64,000 nucleotides of DNA from Comamonas thiooxydans. GTDB taxonomy: Bacteria > Pseudomonadota > Gammaproteobacteria > Burkholderiales > Burkholderiaceae_C. The stretch covers positions 248,001 through 312,000 of the forward strand of contig NZ_BBVD01000008.1 of NCBI RefSeq assembly GCF_000964545.1, written 5' to 3'. The notes under the pieces are model-generated. The model was given only the letters and a program-made list of their open reading frames with translations. It had not been told where the DNA came from and did no database searches. A program made the position numbers and the translations under genes. This document shows, piece after piece, positions 25,637 to 34,458 of the stretch (position 1 is its first letter; each line of letters begins with the position of its first letter).

Positions 25637-26341
25637 TCAGTCCACCAGACCTGCGTAGACATGCTGCACGTCGTCGTCGTTTTCCAGACCGGCCAGGAAT
25701 TCCTGCACTTCTTCCTGCTGCTCGGCAGACAGGCTGCTCATGCTGATGGGGTTCTTGGCCTTGTAGCCCAGCTTGACCGACAGCACCTTGATGCCTTGCG
25801 CGGGCAGAGCCTTGCTCACTGCATCCAGATCGGCAATATCGGTAATGAACAGGGTGGTACCTTCTTCTTCACCAGCTTCGAAGTCTTGCGCGCCGGCTTC
25901 GATGGCGGCCATTTCGACGTCGGCACCGTTTTCAGGCTCGCCTTCGATCATGCCCACATGGTCAAAATCCCAGGCCACGGCGCTCATCTGGCCCTTGCGG
26001 AAGCAGACACGCATATTGGGAGCCGTGCGATTGGGATTGTCGGTCAGACATTCCACCATCACGGGCACGCGATGAGGGGCATAGCCCTCAAACAGCACGC
26101 TGGAATAGTTCACGGCATCGGCGCCAACGCCAGCGCCCTTCTTGATGGCGCGATCCAGCGTGTCCTTGGGCATGGAAGCCTTGCGGGCCGCTTCCACCGC
26201 CATGCGCAGGCGCGAATTGGCAGCAGGGTCGCCGCCGCCCAGACGGGCTGCAACCATGATTTCCTTGACCAGCTTGCCAAACAGCTTACCCTTGGCATCG
26301 GCGACCAGCGCCTTGCCCTTTGCTTTCCATTGCGCGCCCAT
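25637..26341 (-). CDS. Second YebC/PmpR-family protein (YeeN-like)
   Basis: 234-residue paralogue of the yebC product at 11942. It keeps the family blocks (KEIMVAARLGGGDPAANSRLRMAVEAARKASMP, GYAPHRVPVMVECLTDNPNRT) but starts MGAQWKAKGKALVADAKGK instead of the AGHSKWANIQHRK start, the pattern of the YeeN branch (YebC_II). Two such proteins with different N-terminal helices suggest separate targets among ribosome stalls or promoters. Monocistronic with its own terminator. Confidence 0.93.
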   Translation of the reverse strand: MGAQWKAKGKALVADAKGKLFGKLVKEIMVAARLGGGDPAANSRLRMAVEAARKASMPKDTLDRAIKKGAGVGADAVNYSSVLFEGYAPHRVPVMVECLTDNPNRTAPNMRVCFRKGQMSAVAWDFDHVGMIEGEPENGADVEMAAIEAGAQDFEAGEEEGTTLFITDIADLDAVSKALPAQGIKVLSVKLGYKAKNPISMSSLSAEQQEEVQEFLAGLENDDDVQHVYAGLVD

Positions 26342-26529
26342 GGCTGCGTTCCTTGTTGAATGTTGTCAAAACCCGCGCTATGCACACGCAAGCCGCCCGC
26401 CAAAACATCGGCGAGCAAAAGCCGGATTTATACACCTGCGCGCAATCTTTTGTCGGCAAACTGCATCAAGTCCGGGTCATAAATACAGGCAAACAGCAAG
26501 CGGCTGACCGCCCACCTAGGAGGAAAAAA

Positions 26530-27672
26530 ATGCACCGCATCACCATTCACGCCCTCACCTGCAGCGTGCTGGCCCTGCTCGGCTCGCAGGCCCTGGCGGC
26601 CGCCGAGCTGGGCACGCAAACCGTGGCAACAGGGCTGGAGCACCCATGGGCACTGGCCTTTTTGCCGGACGGACGCTATCTGGTCACGGAGCGCCCCGGC
26701 CGCATGCGCATTGTGGAAGCCGGGGGCAGGCTCAACGCCCCTCTCAAAGGTCTTCCCGCCATTGCCGCAGCCGGGCAAGGCGGCCTGCTGGACGTGGTGC
26801 TGGACAGCGACTTTGCCAGCAACCGCCAGCTCTATTTCTGCTTCTCGGAACCGGGTCAGGGAGCGGACCGGGGCAAGAACAGCACGGCCATGGCCAAAGC
26901 CCGACTCTCAGCCGACGCCAGCGCCCTGGAAAACGTGCAGATTCTGTTCAGCCAGCGCCCCAAGATCGATTCGGCCCTGCACTTCGGCTGCCGCATAGTG
27001 GAGCGCAAGGTGAACGGCAAGCCCGACGGCTCGCTGTTTCTGAGCCTGGGCGAGCGCTACAAGGCCATGCAGGAGGCCCAGAACCTGCAGACCCATCTGG
27101 GCAAGATCGTGCGCGTCAACAAGGATGGCAGCGTGCCTCGCGACAACCCCTTTGCGGGCAGGCCCGATACGCTGGCCGAGATCTGGAGCTATGGCCACCG
27201 CAACAGCCAGGGCGCCGCACTGGGGCCGGATGACGAACTCTGGATGACAGAGCATGGCCCGCAGGGCGGCGATGAACTCAACCGCATCGAGCCAGGCAAG
27301 AATTACGGCTGGCCCGTCATTACCTATGGCGAAAACTATGGCGGCGGCAAGATTGGTGCCGGCATCACCGAAAAAACAGGCATGGAGCAACCCCGGCATT
27401 ACTGGGTACCGTCGATTGCCACCTCGGGGCTCGCCTATCTGAGCAGCGAGCGCTATGGCGTGGCCTGGAAAGGCTCCTTCATCACTGGTGCGCTCAAGGC
27501 CATGCAGCTGCAGCGCCTGCAGATTGCCGATGGCAGGGTCACCGCCACCGAAGTGCTGCTGCCGCGCCTGGGCCAGCGCGTACGCGATGTGCGCCAGGGT
27601 CCGGACGGTCTGCTGTATCTGCTCACCGATTCATCCAATGGGCAATTGATGCGCGTGCTGGCAACGCCTTGA
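26530..27672 (+). CDS. PQQ-dependent aldose sugar dehydrogenase-like protein (YliI/Asd)
   Basis: 380-residue periplasmic six-bladed beta-propeller of the soluble glucose dehydrogenase/YliI family, oxidising aldose sugars with PQQ. A Sec signal peptide is clear (ITIHALTCSVLALLGSQALAA). Family motifs are GLEHPWALAFLPDGRYLVTERPG, YGHRNSQGAALGPDDELWMTEHGPQGGDELN and GKNYGWPVITYG. A strong AGGAGG ribosome site precedes the ATG at 26530. No PQQ synthesis genes are in the window. Whether PQQ is really used here is inference from the family. Confidence 0.92.
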   Translation: MHRITIHALTCSVLALLGSQALAAAELGTQTVATGLEHPWALAFLPDGRYLVTERPGRMRIVEAGGRLNAPLKGLPAIAAAGQGGLLDVVLDSDFASNRQLYFCFSEPGQGADRGKNSTAMAKARLSADASALENVQILFSQRPKIDSALHFGCRIVERKVNGKPDGSLFLSLGERYKAMQEAQNLQTHLGKIVRVNKDGSVPRDNPFAGRPDTLAEIWSYGHRNSQGAALGPDDELWMTEHGPQGGDELNRIEPGKNYGWPVITYGENYGGGKIGAGITEKTGMEQPRHYWVPSIATSGLAYLSSERYGVAWKGSFITGALKAMQLQRLQIADGRVTATEVLLPRLGQRVRDVRQGPDGLLYLLTDSSNGQLMRVLATP

Positions 27673-27679
27673 GCTCGGA

Positions 27680-28105
27680 TCAGCGCAGCACACCGCGGCT
27701 TTTGAGCCAGTAGAGATAGCCCACTATGCAGAGCCAGAAGATGGCCTCTCCCAGCCACAAGCCCAGCGACAGCATATCGACCTGGCTGCCGAGCCTGCTG
27801 ACATACCAGAACATGCCAGCCTGGCTGACCACGCCAAGCACCACGTAAAGAGCGCCCAGCAGCAAAGCCGCGCGATTGCGCGTCCACAGCAGCCACACCA
27901 GAGTGAAGCACATGGCCGAGTTCAGCGCCAGCATGGCCTGCAGCACCAGCGCCCACTGAATCCTGGCGCTAGTACGCCAGCCGTCGGAGAAATCGGCCTC
28001 CAGCAACATCCACCCGCTCATCAGGCCAAGAAAGCCGAACAGACACATCAACAGGGCCAGCCCCCGGCCATAAGGCTGCTCCCACAGAACTTGCTTTGCT
28101 GTCAT
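27680..28105 (-). CDS. Small four-helix membrane protein of unknown function
   Basis: 141 residues, mostly hydrophobic, with about four transmembrane helices (LALLMCLFGFLGLMSGWML, ALVLQAMLALNSAMCFTLVW, LLLGALYVVLGVVSQAGMFW, LGLWLGEAIFWLCIVGYLYW). No motif I recognise. It converges on the sugar dehydrogenase gene and is divergent from the SpmAB gene, sharing a 134-base upstream region. Confidence 0.75.
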   Translation of the reverse strand: MTAKQVLWEQPYGRGLALLMCLFGFLGLMSGWMLLEADFSDGWRTSARIQWALVLQAMLALNSAMCFTLVWLLWTRNRAALLLGALYVVLGVVSQAGMFWYVSRLGSQVDMLSLGLWLGEAIFWLCIVGYLYWLKSRGVLR

Positions 28106-28239
28106 CCGTCCACTGTCCCTGTCTGATTCAAAACATCTGAGGGCCCGCCATGCTCACTCAGGCAACCAAGGAGCCACAGTGTGCCATTGCAGCCCCGGTT
28201 TCGCGCCACAATCGGCTGCAGTACAAAACAGGCGCTCAT

Positions 28240-29469
28240 ATGCTCAATGCCTTGTGGCTCGGTTTTTTTCTCGTGGCAGCAGTGGCTGCGCTCGCGCAAT
28301 GGCTGCTGGGCGGTCAGGCAGATGTGTTCTCATCCATGGTGCAGGCTCTATTTGCCATGGCCAGGCTGTCGGTCGAAGTGATGGTGCTGCTGTTTGGCAC
28401 GCTCACGCTGTGGCTGGGCTTTCTGCGCATTGCAGAAAAGGCGGGCGTGGTCGAATGGCTGGCAAAAATGCTGGGCCCGCTGTTTGCCAAGCTCATGCCC
28501 GAGGTGCCGCGCGGTCACCCAGCACTGGGCCTGATCACGCTGAACTTTGCCGCCAACGGGCTGGGGCTGGACAACGCTGCCACGCCCATGGGCCTCAAGG
28601 CCATGCGTGCTCTGCAGGAGCTGAACCCGCAGCCCGACACCGCGACCAATGCGCAGATTCTGTTTCTCGTGCTCAATGCCTCGTCGCTGACGCTGCTGCC
28701 GGTCACCATCTTCATGTACCGCATGCAGCAGGGTGCGGCCGATCCGACGCTGGTCTTCCTGCCGATTCTGCTGGCCACTTCCGCCTCTACGCTGGTGGGC
28801 CTGTTCAGCGTCGCACTCGTGCAGCGGCTGCCCCTGTTCAGTCCCGTGGTGCTGGCCTACCTGCTGCCCGTGGGGCTGGCGCTGGCAGCCTTTATGGCCT
28901 TTCTGGCCACGCTCAGCGCGGCGGCGCTGGCCCAGCTGTCCTCGCTCATGGGCAACCTCACGCTGTTTGCGCTGATCGTGCTGTTCGTGGGCCTGGGCGC
29001 GCTGCGCAAGGTGGCCGTGTACGACAGCTTTATCGAGGGGGCCAAGGAGGGCTTCGATGTGGCCAGGAGCCTGCTGCCCTATCTGGTCGCCATGCTTTGC
29101 GCCGTGGGCGTGTTTCGCGCCTCGGGGGCACTGGAATATGCGCTGTCGGCCATCCGCTGGACGGTGGACGTCCTGGGCGTGGACGCCCGCTTTGTCGATG
29201 CGCTGCCCACGGCGCTGGTCAAACCCTTTTCGGGTAGTGCGGCCCGCGCGATGCTGATCGAGACCATGCAAAGCCAGGGTGTGGACAGTTTTGCGGCTCT
29301 GGCCGCAGCCACGATTCAGGGCAGTACCGAAACCACGTTCTACGTGCTGGCCGTGTACTTTGGTGCCGTGGGCATTCAGCGCGCGCGCCATGCCGTGCCC
29401 TGCGCGCTGGTGGCCGAGCTGGCCGGCGTGGTGGCGGCCATCGTGGTTTGCTATCGCTTTTTTGGTTGA
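28240..29469 (+). CDS. Fused SpmA-SpmB nucleoside-recognition membrane protein
   Basis: 409-residue integral membrane protein in which the two nucleoside-recognition (gate) domains that are separate as SpmA and SpmB in Bacillus are joined. The N-terminal half contains the SpmA-type LNFAANGLGLDNAATPMGLKAM region; the C-terminal half the SpmB-type LPTALVKPFSGSAARAML and QGSTETTFYVLAVYFGAVGI. About ten membrane segments. In Bacillus these act in spore-core dehydration; in a non-sporulating bacterium the role is unknown, probably transport. Followed 15 bases later by an HD-domain gene. Confidence 0.9.
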   Translation: MLNALWLGFFLVAAVAALAQWLLGGQADVFSSMVQALFAMARLSVEVMVLLFGTLTLWLGFLRIAEKAGVVEWLAKMLGPLFAKLMPEVPRGHPALGLITLNFAANGLGLDNAATPMGLKAMRALQELNPQPDTATNAQILFLVLNASSLTLLPVTIFMYRMQQGAADPTLVFLPILLATSASTLVGLFSVALVQRLPLFSPVVLAYLLPVGLALAAFMAFLATLSAAALAQLSSLMGNLTLFALIVLFVGLGALRKVAVYDSFIEGAKEGFDVARSLLPYLVAMLCAVGVFRASGALEYALSAIRWTVDVLGVDARFVDALPTALVKPFSGSAARAMLIETMQSQGVDSFAALAAATIQGSTETTFYVLAVYFGAVGIQRARHAVPCALVAELAGVVAAIVVCYRFFG

Positions 29470-29484
29470 TGTCCGGGAAACCGC

Positions 29485-30105
29485 ATGACAGCTTCAGACC
29501 CCCTCTTAGAACGCTCCTGGCGGCGAGCCTGGCAGGCGCTTCACGCCACGCCGCCCCATGACCTGCAACAGGCCATTCTTGCCGCCTATGCCGAGCCGCA
29601 GCGCCACTATCACACGCTGCAGCATCTGAGCGAATGCCTGGCGCATTTCGAAACCGTGGCGTACCAGGCCCGGCACCCTGGCGAAGTGGAGATCGCGCTC
29701 TGGTTCCATGACGCCGTCTACGACGTCAAGGGCAAGGACAATGAACTGCGCAGCGCACGCTGGGCTGTCCAGGTCCTGGACGACAACGGCGTGGGCGAGG
29801 CCGCCTGCCGGCGCGTGCACGCCCTCATCATGGCCACCTGTCATGAATCCACGCCCGAGGACGATGAGGCCCGGTTGCTCGTGGACATCGACCTGGCCAT
29901 CCTCGGCGCCGCCCCCAGCCGGTTTGCCGAGTACGACACCCAGGTGCGGGCCGAATACGCCTGGGTGCCACGCCCAATCTATGCGCTCAAGCGAAGGCAG
30001 GTGCTCAAGGGCTTTCTTCAGCGCAAGGCCATCTACGCCACCTCGCACTTCCACGCCCTGCTGGAGCAGCAGGCCCGCAGCAATCTGCAGCGGGCCGTGG
30101 CCTAG
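29485..30105 (+). CDS. Predicted HD-superfamily metal-dependent phosphohydrolase
   Basis: 206-residue protein of COG4339. His/Asp pairs typical of HD enzymes are visible: HYHTLQHLSECL, ALWFHDAVYD (HD), HALIMATCHE and LVDIDLAILG. The YHTLQH/FHDAVYD pair is diagnostic of this family, whose substrate is not established. It begins 15 bases after the SpmAB fusion stop and probably shares its mRNA, hinting that the two act on related (nucleotide-like) compounds. Confidence 0.88.
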   Translation: MTASDPLLERSWRRAWQALHATPPHDLQQAILAAYAEPQRHYHTLQHLSECLAHFETVAYQARHPGEVEIALWFHDAVYDVKGKDNELRSARWAVQVLDDNGVGEAACRRVHALIMATCHESTPEDDEARLLVDIDLAILGAAPSRFAEYDTQVRAEYAWVPRPIYALKRRQVLKGFLQRKAIYATSHFHALLEQQARSNLQRAVA

Positions 30106-30142
30106 GACAGGCGGGCGTCGTCATTCGCGCCATGGCCTGACG

Positions 30143-31066
30143 CTATTGCGTGCGGCCCACCACAAGGCGCACCGCCACATAGTCCTCCAGCGGCTTGTCG
30201 CTGGGAGCGGCCCAGGCAGCGCGCGTCGCCTCCGATGCCGGCAGATTGATGGCCACTCCCGTCGGCGGCACGGGCTTCATGAACCACTTGTCGTAGAGCG
30301 CGGCCACTTCGCCGCTAGATGCCATCTCGCGGATCTGGGCGTCGAACAGCTTCTTGAATTCAGGCGACTTCCTGTCCAGCATGATGGCAATGGGCTCCAC
30401 GCTGAAGGGCTCGCCCACGATGGCGTACTGCCCCGGATCACGCAGCCGCGACAGTCCCGACGCCAGGATCTGGCCGTCCGCCACACAGGCATCCGCGCGG
30501 CCCGTTTCCAGCAGGATGAAGCATTCGGCATTGTCCTTGGACATCAGCATATTGAAGTCCACGCCCTTTTCCTTGCTGAAGCGCCTGAGCAGGGTCACGG
30601 CCGTGGCGCCCGTGGTCGCGGCCACGTTGCGTCCCTTGAGCTGCGCCACCTCGGTGATGCCCGAGCTCTTGCGCACGGCCGTGCGCACCTCCTCCATATA
30701 GACCGTGGGTGCGAACGCCACCTCCTTCTGGCGTGCCGCATTGTTGGTGGTAGTGCCGCATTCCACATCCACCGTGCCGTTGGCGACCAGGGGCACGCGG
30801 TTTTGCGCCGTCACCATCTGATAGCGGATCTCCAGCCGCGGCAGCTTCAACTGCTGCTGCATGCGTGCCAGCGCCTTCTCGCACAGCTCCACATGAAAGC
30901 CCGCGTACTTGCCGTTGCCCAGGGTGTAGGACATGGTGCCCGAGGCCTCGCGCACGCCCATGGTCACCACGCCCGTATCCCTGATCCTGTCCAGCGTCTC
31001 GGCCTGCGCTGCGCCGGCCAGGCAGGCCGCCGCCCCCATGACGATATGGCTCAATATGACTTTCAT
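30143..31066 (-). CDS. Amino-acid ABC transporter substrate-binding protein (glutamate/aspartate type)
   Basis: 307-residue periplasmic protein of solute-binding family 3. Signal peptide MKVILSHIVMGAAACLAGAAQAE; ligand-domain signatures GVVTMGVREASGTMSYTLGNGKYAGFHVELCEKAL and VECGTTTNNAARQKEVAFAPT, the latter typical of glutamate/aspartate binders (GltI/AatJ). No permease or ATPase genes are adjacent, so it is an orphan in this window. It converges on the HD gene. Confidence 0.9.
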   Translation of the reverse strand: MKVILSHIVMGAAACLAGAAQAETLDRIRDTGVVTMGVREASGTMSYTLGNGKYAGFHVELCEKALARMQQQLKLPRLEIRYQMVTAQNRVPLVANGTVDVECGTTTNNAARQKEVAFAPTVYMEEVRTAVRKSSGITEVAQLKGRNVAATTGATAVTLLRRFSKEKGVDFNMLMSKDNAECFILLETGRADACVADGQILASGLSRLRDPGQYAIVGEPFSVEPIAIMLDRKSPEFKKLFDAQIREMASSGEVAALYDKWFMKPVPPTGVAINLPASEATRAAWAAPSDKPLEDYVAVRLVVGRTQ

Positions 31067-31148
31067 CGTTCAATCCTTTTTGTTCTTGCCTGGAGAAAAA
31101 CACCGTTTTGCGGGCGCTGCGGGAACAGGCCCGGACGCATCTCGCTGC

Positions 31149-31574
31149 CTACTTGGCGAACAGCTGGCTCATGTCCTTGAAAGCCTTGAACTCCAGCGCA
31201 TTGCCGCAGGGGTCGAGCAGGAACATGGTGGCCTGCTCACCCACCTGGCCCTTGAAGCGGATATAGGGCTCGATGACGAATTCGGTGCCAAAGGACTTGA
31301 GGCGCTCGGCCAGGGCTTCCCATTGCGGCCATGCGAGCACGATGCCGAAGTGCGGCACCGGGACGTCGTGGCCGTCGACCGGATTGGTGTGGGCGCTGTC
31401 CTGGGAGACAGTCTTGGGATGCTCGTGAATCACCAGCTGGTGGCCGTAGAAGTCGAAGTCCACCCACTGCGTGCTGGAACGCCCCTCGGGCAGGCCGAAC
31501 ACTTCGCCATAGAAACGGCGCGCCGCGGGTAGGTCATACACGGGAATGGCCAAGTGAAAGGGAGACAGGCTCAT
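31149..31574 (-). CDS. VOC-family (glyoxalase-fold) protein
   Basis: 141-residue vicinal-oxygen-chelate protein. The first beta-alpha-beta unit is FHLAIPVYDLPAARRFYGEVFGLPEG; metal-ligand positions appear as His in HLAIPV, His in VPHFGIVL and Glu in LEFKAF. A GGAG site precedes the ATG at 31574. Divergent from a LysR regulator, which probably controls it. Substrate unknown; it may be a dioxygenase, isomerase or resistance-type protein. Confidence 0.88.
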   Translation of the reverse strand: MSLSPFHLAIPVYDLPAARRFYGEVFGLPEGRSSTQWVDFDFYGHQLVIHEHPKTVSQDSAHTNPVDGHDVPVPHFGIVLAWPQWEALAERLKSFGTEFVIEPYIRFKGQVGEQATMFLLDPCGNALEFKAFKDMSQLFAK

Positions 31575-31705
31575 GGGGAAACTCCGGAAATCGTTATGGG
31601 GTCGAGGGAAAAGCCTGCGGGCAAGGCCTGGCTGCGTCGGACCTCGATGTCCGGCGTCGCTACGGGCCTGGCACATGCCTGAGACTGCAGCCATCGTAAA
31701 AAGCC

Positions 31706-31725
31706 TTGATAAAAAACAAAATCAA
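31706..31725. promoter_or_regulatory. LysR-type operator candidate
   Basis: Inverted repeat TTGAT-N10-ATCAA in a very AT-rich 60-base stretch between the divergent VOC and LysR genes. Size and place fit a LysR-type binding site (T-N11-A class), 36 bases before the LysR start. Confidence 0.55.
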
Positions 31726-31760
31726 TATATTTTTCTCAAATACACAAATAAAATTTATGA

Positions 31761-32648
31761 ATGTTGAAAGAGCTGAACACCTTCATCGCCGTGGCCCGAG
31801 AAGGCACCTTCGCCGCGGCGGGCGACCGGATCGGTTTGACGCAAGCCGCCGTCAGCGCGCAAATGCAGCGCCTGGAAAGTGAATTGGGGTTCGCCTTGTT
31901 CGACCGCATCGGCCGCACGGCCCGCCTGAACAAGATGGGGCAGCAGGTGCTGCTGCAAGCGCAGGAGCTGCTGCGGCTGTACGCCAACCTGGGTTCTTCG
32001 GGACAGGGTCAGCCCGCCAGCATTTCCGTGCAGCTGGGCTCCATCGCATCGCTGCAGCGCTCACTGCTGCCCGATGCGCTGGCCAGACTTCACCAGCAGT
32101 TCCCCCAATGCCGCACGCGCATCATCCCCGGCGTGTCGCTGCAGCTGATGAATCTGGTGGATGCGGGCGAGCTGGACATGGCCGCGCTGATACGCCCGCC
32201 CTTTGCGCTGCAAAGCGATCTGCGCTGGACGGCGCTGGCGCACGAGCCTTTCCGGCTGCTGGTGCCGCGCGCCACCCGGGGCGACAACTGGGCCGAGCTG
32301 CTGGCCAGCCAGCCCTTCATACGTTACGACCGAGCCTCGTTCGGCGGCCGTCAGGTGGATCGCTTCCTGCGCAGCATGCACTTCACGCTGAAGGAAGTGT
32401 GCGAAGCCGACGAGCTGGAAGCCATCGTCAAGCTGGTGTCCAACGGCGTGGGCGTGGCCCTGGTTCCCCAGACCGCGGCGCAGCGTCGCTGGCCCGCGGC
32501 CGTGCGCGCCATCGACCTGGGGGCGCACACCTTCCACCGCGACGTGGGCCTGGTGCATCGCGCAGAGCGGCACCTGAGCGAGCCGGCGCGGGTGCTCATC
32601 GCCCTGCTCACCGAGCTTGCCAGGCGCAGCCTGCCGCAGGAGCGCTGA
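31761..32648 (+). CDS. LysR-family transcriptional regulator
   Basis: 295-residue LysR-type regulator: N-terminal winged HTH (ELNTFIAVAREGTFAAAGDRIGLTQAAVSAQMQRLESELGFALFDR) and a type 2 periplasmic-binding-like effector domain. Divergent from the VOC gene with a 186-base AT-rich gap containing a TTGAT/ATCAA dyad, the classic arrangement for regulating the neighbour. It converges on the exonuclease I gene with 24 bases between stops. Effector unknown. Confidence 0.93.
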   Translation: MLKELNTFIAVAREGTFAAAGDRIGLTQAAVSAQMQRLESELGFALFDRIGRTARLNKMGQQVLLQAQELLRLYANLGSSGQGQPASISVQLGSIASLQRSLLPDALARLHQQFPQCRTRIIPGVSLQLMNLVDAGELDMAALIRPPFALQSDLRWTALAHEPFRLLVPRATRGDNWAELLASQPFIRYDRASFGGRQVDRFLRSMHFTLKEVCEADELEAIVKLVSNGVGVALVPQTAAQRRWPAAVRAIDLGAHTFHRDVGLVHRAERHLSEPARVLIALLTELARRSLPQER

Positions 32649-32672
32649 TGCGGCTCAATTGAACGGCTACGC

Positions 32673-34112
32673 TCAGCTTTCGGGAACCAGATTGCTGCCG
32701 TAGTCGTAGAGATCGCCCAGAATCTCCTCGCCGCGCTCGTCCACGGATTCCGACAGCGCATCGATCATGGTGAACATCTGCTCCGCCGTGCGCGCCCCGC
32801 CCTGTCCTTCGATCAGGCAGGCTGCACGGTGCTGCTCCCAGCGCTGCAGCTCCCCGGCATCGAGCGTCTGAGGGAAATTGCGCGCACGGTAGCGCCAGGC
32901 CAGCTCTGTCAGGCGTGCATCGTCAAAGCCGGTCTTGTCCAGCGCCAGCTCCTGGGGCGAGAGGCGCTTGATGCGCTCCAGACGGCGACGGTCCTCATTG
33001 CCCACAAAGCCGCCATACAGATCCTGGTCGGCATCCAGCGGCTCGCCCGCCTCGCGCGTGAAGACGGCCTTCCACTGCGCGCTCATATCGGGCAGATCGC
33101 GGGCAATCGCCGCATGCTGCATCGCCAGCTCCATGTCCACGCCCCATTTTTCGGCCATCGCGGGACTCAGGGTCTTGAGGCTTCCCACCACCATGGGCGA
33201 CTTGTTGACGTGGATGCTCTTGATGGGCAGACGGGTCACGCCCTCGGGCAGCTCGGCCTGACGCGTGAACAGGCGCAGGCGCAGCTCTTCGATGCTGATG
33301 CCCGAAAGCTCGGCCGGGTCGGCCGCCAGATCCCAGCAGATGACTTCGTTCTTGTTGGTGGGATGGGTGGCCAGCGGCCACATCACGCCCAGACAGCCAC
33401 GCGCGGGGCTGATCATGCCGGTCACATGCAGAAACGGGCGCGCGTGCTCCTGCGTGGCTGGCAGGCCCATCTCGCGCAGAGCGCCGTCCTTTTTATGCAG
33501 ACCAAAGGCAAAGTCAAACAGGCGCGGCTGCTTTTCGCGAATCAGTCGGGCCAGAGCAATCGTGGCGCGCACATCACTTAGCGCATCGTGGGCCTGCTCG
33601 TGCAACAGTCCATTGGCGCGGGCCAGGTCTTCCAACCTGAAGCTGGGCGTACCGTCTTCCTTGGTCGGCCACTGAATGCCTTCAGGACGCAGCGCATAGA
33701 CCATGCGCACCACGTCGAGCAAATCCCAGCGGCCGCAGCCGTTCTGCCATTCGCGCGCATAAGGGTCGATGAGATTGCGCCAGAACATGAAGCGCGTGAT
33801 CTCGTCGTCGAAACGAATGGTGTTGTAGCCCACGCCCACGGTGCCGGCCTGCGCCAGTTCGGCCTCGATCAGCGCTGCAAACTCATGCTCCGGAACACCC
33901 TCCTCCAGCGCCCGCTGGGGCGTGATCCCCGTGATCAGACAGGATTGCGGGTCGGGCAGATAGTCATTGGCCGGCTGGCAGTACCACATCACGGGCTCGC
34001 CGATTTCGTTGAGCTGGTCATCCGTGCGTATGCCCGCAAACTGCGCGGGACGGTCGTAGCGCGGCTGGGCGCCAAAGGTTTCGTAGTCGTGCCAGAAGAA
34101 GGTATGAGCCAT
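32673..34112 (-). CDS. sbcB: Exodeoxyribonuclease I
   Basis: 479-residue 3'-5' single-strand DNA exonuclease used in recombination and mismatch repair. DEDDh catalytic residues can be seen as D-E in WHDYETFG, D in RWDLLDVVRM and H-D in HDALSDVRATIALA. The SH3-like domain and C-terminal helical domain (LERIKRLSPQELALDKTGFDDARL, YRARNFPQTLD) complete the protein, with length equal to E. coli SbcB (475). Confidence 0.96.
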   Translation of the reverse strand: MAHTFFWHDYETFGAQPRYDRPAQFAGIRTDDQLNEIGEPVMWYCQPANDYLPDPQSCLITGITPQRALEEGVPEHEFAALIEAELAQAGTVGVGYNTIRFDDEITRFMFWRNLIDPYAREWQNGCGRWDLLDVVRMVYALRPEGIQWPTKEDGTPSFRLEDLARANGLLHEQAHDALSDVRATIALARLIREKQPRLFDFAFGLHKKDGALREMGLPATQEHARPFLHVTGMISPARGCLGVMWPLATHPTNKNEVICWDLAADPAELSGISIEELRLRLFTRQAELPEGVTRLPIKSIHVNKSPMVVGSLKTLSPAMAEKWGVDMELAMQHAAIARDLPDMSAQWKAVFTREAGEPLDADQDLYGGFVGNEDRRRLERIKRLSPQELALDKTGFDDARLTELAWRYRARNFPQTLDAGELQRWEQHRAACLIEGQGGARTAEQMFTMIDALSESVDERGEEILGDLYDYGSNLVPES

Positions 34113-34163
34113 GGGCCCGAAGTATGCCTGCGAACCGGCACAGCTTGCGGCTCAGTCCATCAA

Positions 34164-34229
34164 CTTAAAGCCTTTTTGGCCTTTAACGCTTATGGATAAA
34201 ACGCAAGCAGCTATCAATATGATTGTTTG
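34164..34229. repeat. Dispersed intergenic repeat copy
   Basis: TTTAACGCTTATGGATAAAA then CGCAAGCAGCTATCAATATG; the stretch TAACGCTTATGGATAAA is identical to that in the terminator copy at 5578. It lies between sbcB and the rtcR remnant. Confidence 0.75.
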
Positions 34230-34231
34230 AG

Positions 34232-34405
34232 CTACTCCCATTTCAAACCAAATTTATGCAGAAATTTGCGCAGCCGGTCTGCATCGTTGACCAGGCTTTT
34301 TTTTTGCTGGCGCACCTGCTCAAACAACTTGCGGCCCGCATCGGACAGCGTGGTCGATGCGCGGCAGACGGTGATGACGGGCTGCAGCTGCAAGCGGTCA
34401 AACAG
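34232..34405 (-). pseudogene. rtcR: rtcR remnant (C-terminal ~57 codons)
   Basis: The minus strand encodes FDRLQLQPVITVCRAS ... LSDAGRKLFEQVR ... NDADRLRKFLHKFGLKWE and a TAG stop, which is the characteristic C-terminal end of RtcR, the sigma-54 activator of the rtcBA RNA-repair operon. Upstream of the Phe codon at about 34400 the homology stops and there is no start, AAA+ or CARF domain, so only the last tenth of the gene survives. It lies tail-outward beside an rtcB remnant on the other strand. Confidence 0.85.
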
Positions 34406-34458
34406 AAAGTGATGACGGCCAACCTGATTGCCACCGGGCGCCAGATGCTTGCCAGGCC

